A stretch of 64,000 nucleotides of DNA from assembly GCF_018446385.1 (NCBI RefSeq), contig NC_056001.1:8451600-8515599 (forward strand). The letters run 5' to 3'. The notes below the pieces were generated by a model. That model was given only the letters and a program-made list of their open reading frames with translations, did no database searches and had not been told where the DNA came from. Positions 45,331 through 64,000 of the stretch are shown piece by piece. Position numbers and translations under genes: made by a program. Positions within the stretch are counted from its first letter, which is position 1, and each line of letters begins with the position of its first letter. The stretch is from Zingiber officinale. Its lineage: Eukaryota; Streptophyta; Magnoliopsida; Zingiberales; Zingiberaceae.

Positions 45331-47160
45331 TTTTTTTAATAAAAGTCAATTTTAAGTAAAATTGATTGATGGATTAAATAATTTTAAGTAAATATATTTG
45401 AAAATTTTAATTCGTGTTTAAAAAATTATTACTCTCAATATATTTTTAAATTAATATTTGAGAGTATGAATATAATCAGAAGAGGTAGATGAATATATAA
45501 AAATTAGTTTCATGTCAATCTGAGGTCATTGATATATTTATCCAAAATCGATTGATGGACCAAATGATATCAGATTGACATTAAATTAATTTTTATATGT
45601 TCATCTACCTCTCCTAATTATATCCATGTCCTCAAACGTCAATTTGACTCAATATATTGAAAGCAATAATTTTTTGAACATGAAAATATTTGAAAATTTT
45701 AATTCGTGTTAAAAAAATCATTGCTCTCAATATATTGGGTTAAATTGATATTTGAGGGTGATCCTGTCCAGGCGCTGAGTCGACAGACGCTGGGGACGTG
45801 GGGTTCTTATTGACGGCGTATAAACCTTCGATTGGTGTGAGTCTCCAGTGAGAACATGCAAACACAAAATCGAGCCGGGAAGGGGTTCCCAGCGATGACC
45901 CTCTGACGCTCAAGTCAGCTCCGGCGAGAAGAGATCGAGACAGAATAATGAGCGTGAAGACTAGCTACAGTAGATGAGAATGCATACCTCCGTCGAAGCC
46001 TGGGGTATTTATATAGGACCCCTGGGAGGCGCGTGCACACTTCTTGAGGCATGCGTGCTTCCCAAAACATACCTCAAAATGGATGTGTCAGAAAAGTACA
46101 TCTGGCGCCATATCGCAACCGTCCGAGCATATCACTGTCCTGACAGTGGAAACTTCCATCGTACGATTCTCTGTCCGGTCCGACCGCCGACCATGCTATC
46201 CGTCGCGCGGCACATGTCTCGACAAGGATATCACCAGCTGTCCCCTTCGTCCTCTTCTGCACATTTTGTCTGTTACTAGCCTGAACGGGAGAGATGCTTG
46301 GACTCACTGCCGTTCGGGAGGGGACACGTACTGGACCGAGCGGGAAGGTCGCTCGTCCACTTACTCGAACGGGAATGTCTTCGTTGATCCGCAGCTCGTC
46401 CGAGCGGACAGACCGCTTGGCACCCCAACTTTCTTAGACGGACTTCCGATCGGTCATACTTTTAAATTGACCCTTGGCTTTGACCTCCACGTGTCATTAC
46501 TCTCTGTCCCGTACTGGACTCCACTCTTACTACCGGATCAGAGGACATGAATATAATTAAGAGAACTACCCGAATACATAGGATCTAGTTTCATGTCAAT
46601 CCGAGGTCGTTTGGTTCATTAGCCAGTTTTAGACAATGATTTTTTAAACATGAATATGTTTAAAAAAATTAATTTGTGTTTAAAAAAGTAGGGCTCTTAA
46701 TATATTATGTTAAATTAACGTTTGAGGACATAGATATAATAAGGAAAGGTAGACGAAAATATAGGAACCAGTTTCATATCAATCCGAAGTCATTTGATCA
46801 ATCAGTCAATTTTGGGCGAAATTTATTGATAGACCAAACGACTTTGGATTAACATAAAATTAGAACTTATGTGTTCGTCTAATTCTCCTTATTATATTCA
46901 TGCACTCAAATATCAATTTGATCCAATACATTGAGAGCAATATCTTTTTGAACATGAATTAAATTTTTTAAATATATTTATGTTCAAAAAATTATTATTC
47001 TTAATATATTAAGTCAAATTGATATTTGAGGGCATGAATATAATCAGGAGAGGTAGAATTAGTTTGTCAATCTAATATCATTTGATCATCAACTAATTTT
47101 ACTTAAAATTGACTTTGGTAAAAAAAAAAATCAATCAATTGATTTATTTAAAATTTCAAC
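45330..47160. repeat. Cluster of palindromic repeats
   Basis: A unit containing ATTTGAGGGCATGAATATAATC, then GGAGAGGTAGA, AATTAGTTTCATGTCAATC and TGATGGACCAAA recurs in both orientations. Near 45455-45640 and 46700-46930 the unit and its inverted copy form long hairpins centred at about 45545 and 46815; further half copies lie at 45700-45758, 46541-46620 and 47030-47130. It looks like several MITE-like palindromes nested or tandemly duplicated. Terminal repeats and target duplications could not be fixed. Confidence 0.65.
45759..46540 (-). mobile_element. Solo LTR (gypsy type) inserted in the palindromic repeats
   Basis: The 782-bp element runs from TGATCCTGTCCAGG to ACTACCGGATCA, so its ends are TGATCC and GGATCA. 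Flanks are GAGGG and GAGGA, a near-match 5-bp duplication, and they fall inside the phrase TTTGAGG-CATGAATATAAT of the host repeat. A TATA box reads on the minus strand (CCTATATAAATACC, about 46008-46021). No internal DNA or second LTR is present, so it is what recombination between two LTRs leaves. The CACGTGGAGGTCAAAGCC region resembles the LTR at 38301. Confidence 0.8.
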
Positions 47161-48081
47161 ATTAGACAAAATTAATTCGATTGATAAAAAAATTAATCGA
47201 CTCATAAAAAATTAATCGATTGATAGGAATAAAATGAAAAATAGATATATAGTTTGATATTTTTAAAACTATAATTTAGTAATTTTGAAAATTAAGAAAT
47301 GACTAAAAATAAAATATTAGGTTAAAAGAAATCTGAAACGGAGTGCAGCCCAGTAGGTAAAGTGCCTAGCACATGCGTACGTCATGAAGTGATATTTATT
47401 TATTTGATTAAAAATTTTATTTTGATTAATGACTATTAATCATTGAGGGTAAGGGACTAAGATATAAAAAAATATATATTTAGAAGTGTGAGTTTCAATT
47501 CTAATATCTCATTACGATAATACTCCATATTTTAACTATATCATCATCATCTTAAGAGGAATCACTAGCCTCTCTTCATAAATGATTCTGTCAGTGAAAT
47601 GTTTTTCTTTTGATTTTTGTAACAACCAGTTACTTTTAATAGGAAGAGAAGATCTATTACGAGGCTACCGTCGATAATAACGATAGCCATCTGCCTAAGG
47701 CCAAAATTGCGCTCTGGCCATCGGAGTCTGATTTGCTTGGAAGGAATTTAATGGCATTTTCATCCAGGGAAAGGATCTTAATTTTTTTAAAAAAAGATTA
47801 TTTGAGAATTATTGTTTACTAACTAGGGAAATGTTTGCTCAAACAATAAAAATAAAAATAAAAATAAAAAGTAACGGAAATGTTATTATTTAATATTAGA
47901 AATATTGGAAATTATTAACGAAGGGAAATTCGTTCTGAAATTTAAGCCTCCCCCCGCTATTGGTTCAATCTACTACAGCTCGTCGCTTGATTCCTCCCCA
48001 CCCGTCTTCCCCTGCTGTTGGGGGAAGTGGAGGAGAAGGCCCTCCGCCATCCGCACTTCACTGATCTTCGGTGGCAGAAAA
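47161..48081 (+). promoter_or_regulatory. Upstream region of the KATNAL2-like gene
   Basis: No coding exon was found. AT-rich DNA to about 47900 changes to a CT-rich, GC-higher leader (about 47945-48080, CCTCCCCCCGC and CCTCCCCACCCGTCTTCCCC), probably the 5' UTR and start region. A stretch at 47345-47520 has faint SINE-like features (AGTAGGTAAAGTGCC) but no good box B. Confidence 0.4.
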
Positions 48082-55534
<7,453 letters not shown>

Positions 55535-56496
55535 ATTTATTCCATTTTCTCCTTGTAAAATCTTCGATTTTACTCACCTTGTCCCAATGCAGTCTCTGTT
55601 CTTATAATTTTTTGGCCTAAATAATGAGGAAATAATTATGGTGGGTCACGTCACACAACTGAACCTCAGATGTTTTATTTAGATTGCTTCCCTGGATTTG
55701 ATCTTGGTAATTTTTTGTACTTGTACCATTTATTGTTGTCATTGCGAAATGGTTTACTTGGATTCTGTATATTTTGTATTTTATGTTGTACCATAGCTGA
55801 TAAGTATGGCATCAGAATATAGATATGCTTTTTGATGTATTAGTAGGAATTAAGGAGTAGAATATCACTTCATTATTATCTTTAAGTGGGGTATGTATCT
55901 AAGAATTTTGCTCATAGCAATGGGTTATTTTATAATTAAACTTTCTAGAATATAATTTCCTGTAACATTTAGGTCCGAGTCGAGCTTATATATGGATCTC
56001 CTTCCTGTGGCTTCTCATCTTTTCATCCTAAATTACATTATCGACGCTTCAATTCAGTCAGAATAGTCACAAGGTACTCAAATCGATCATATTGGGCTCA
56101 AAAGTCTAAGCAGAAATTAACTACCCAGATTACATTCAAAAAGCCCTGGGTTTACGCTAAGGGAGTGACATGAGTATTTATGTAGGAATTGGGGAAGCTG
56201 CCCAAACATACATGCAAGGCATCCGACAATTATCAACCATTGAACCAACACATTTCATACTTAGGGCTTTCTCCAACAAACAGCAATAAATTCGGCGGAC
56301 AATTATTGAATTTATTTGAGAAGATATAGTTGGTAGTCTATTCGATACACAAGTTTGCAGGCGGAATCCGTTGCAAAATAATAAAGCCCCATCCTTAAAT
56401 TACAACTTGGTGCGAAATCGGGAGAGGAATTATTGAACCAACATTCATCATCCGTAAGGTTTTAACTATAGTTGAATCATAGTAATACCCCTTTTG
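55535..56496. other. Convergent intergenic region, two 3' UTRs
   Basis: 962 bp separate the stop codons of the converging KATNAL2-like and aspartate aminotransferase genes, so both 3' UTRs should lie here. AT-rich stretches with AATAAT-like signals occur near the KATNAL2 side. Nothing else was seen. Confidence 0.6.
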
Positions 56497-63591
<7,095 letters not shown>

Positions 63592-64000
63592 CTGGTGAAA
63601 CATTCCAGATTTAAAACCGAAGCATTAGTTTGATGATCGATGAGCATAAATCTTCTATGAAACACTCCTCAGAGAGGAAAATTCGCAGCGAACAGAAAAA
63701 CATTTTTTTGTAATTCAAAAAAGTAAACGTATCGCATCAATAGAGGGACGACAGTGAGCCAAGCTACATCAGAATCAAGTCGAAGAAAGCAGAACAGAAC
63801 AATCAATTACATTTCATTTATTTTCTGCGGTCAGTCGAATCAAATGGAAAACGTAAATGATATATTGAAAATACAAATGATTAAAAAATAATAAGGACGG
63901 AACAGAAGCTGAGCAAGATCAAGCACGAGCGATCGCTAGTCAAAACCCAAATTCCCACTACAAAAACCTACAAACAGCAAGAAGAACAGATCGAAATACA
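63592..64000 (-). other. Intron/5' region of the aminotransferase gene
   Basis: Only intron-like AT-rich DNA is seen upstream of the first visible exon. I looked for the expected MDSVFSN-type exon and did not find it before the window ends. Confidence 0.6.

Noticed and set aside
47345-47530. SINE or tRNA-like stretch near AGTAGGTAAAGTGCC
   Set aside because: Only a weak box A-like motif; the downstream box B candidate is poor and no ends were found.

Overview
This 64 kb window is nuclear DNA of a flowering plant, most likely a monocot. The host genes have plant-type introns and GC-rich first exons, and a dense mix of plant transposons surrounds them. I cannot name the species from sequence alone.

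Host genes, left to right: a duplicated, intron-bearing but broken 60S acidic ribosomal protein P2 gene (minus, 1494-2017); an intact seven-exon membrane receptor-like kinase (minus, 2891-5092); a fragment of a glucosidase II beta-subunit-like gene (minus, 7928-9634); a ten-exon AUXIN RESPONSE FACTOR 3/ETTIN-type gene with two tasiR-ARF target sites (minus, 10971-15347); an eleven-exon katanin p60-like AAA ATPase of the KATNAL2 class (plus, 48082-55534); and, convergent with it, a cytosolic-type aspartate aminotransferase (minus, 56497-63591) whose first coding exon lies past the window edge. Every exon junction of the four intact genes was checked for splice sites and phase.

The middle (about 18.8-47 kb) is a transposon block. 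It starts with a 7.26 kb CACTA (En/Spm) element (18814-26074, TSD TTG) carrying a TNP2-type and a TNPA-like gene. A Ty3/gypsy fossil of the Tat type follows (about 27.3-44.0 kb). A hAT MITE sits in its gag, 4.2 kb of reverse-oriented LTR material flanked by a 516-bp duplication lies in its RT region, and a second MITE of the same family sits in its 3' LTR. That second MITE was in turn split by a gag-only LTR retrotransposon (39477-43598). Past this lie a cluster of palindromic repeats and a solo LTR.

Smaller elements carry clear footprints: a Mutator-type MITE with a 9-bp TSD (2406-2614), a PIF/Harbinger element with TSD TTA in a KATNAL2 intron (48773-49652), SINEs at 7.4-7.85 kb and 62.64 kb, a fresh 3 x 100 bp tandem repeat (17921-18218) and two AT microsatellites. 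I found no operon, CRISPR, rRNA or convincing tRNA gene and no clearly new gene system. The most notable items are the conserved small-RNA circuit in ARF3, a possible frame change at the ARF3 C-terminus, the near-intact CACTA element and the nested retroelement stack.
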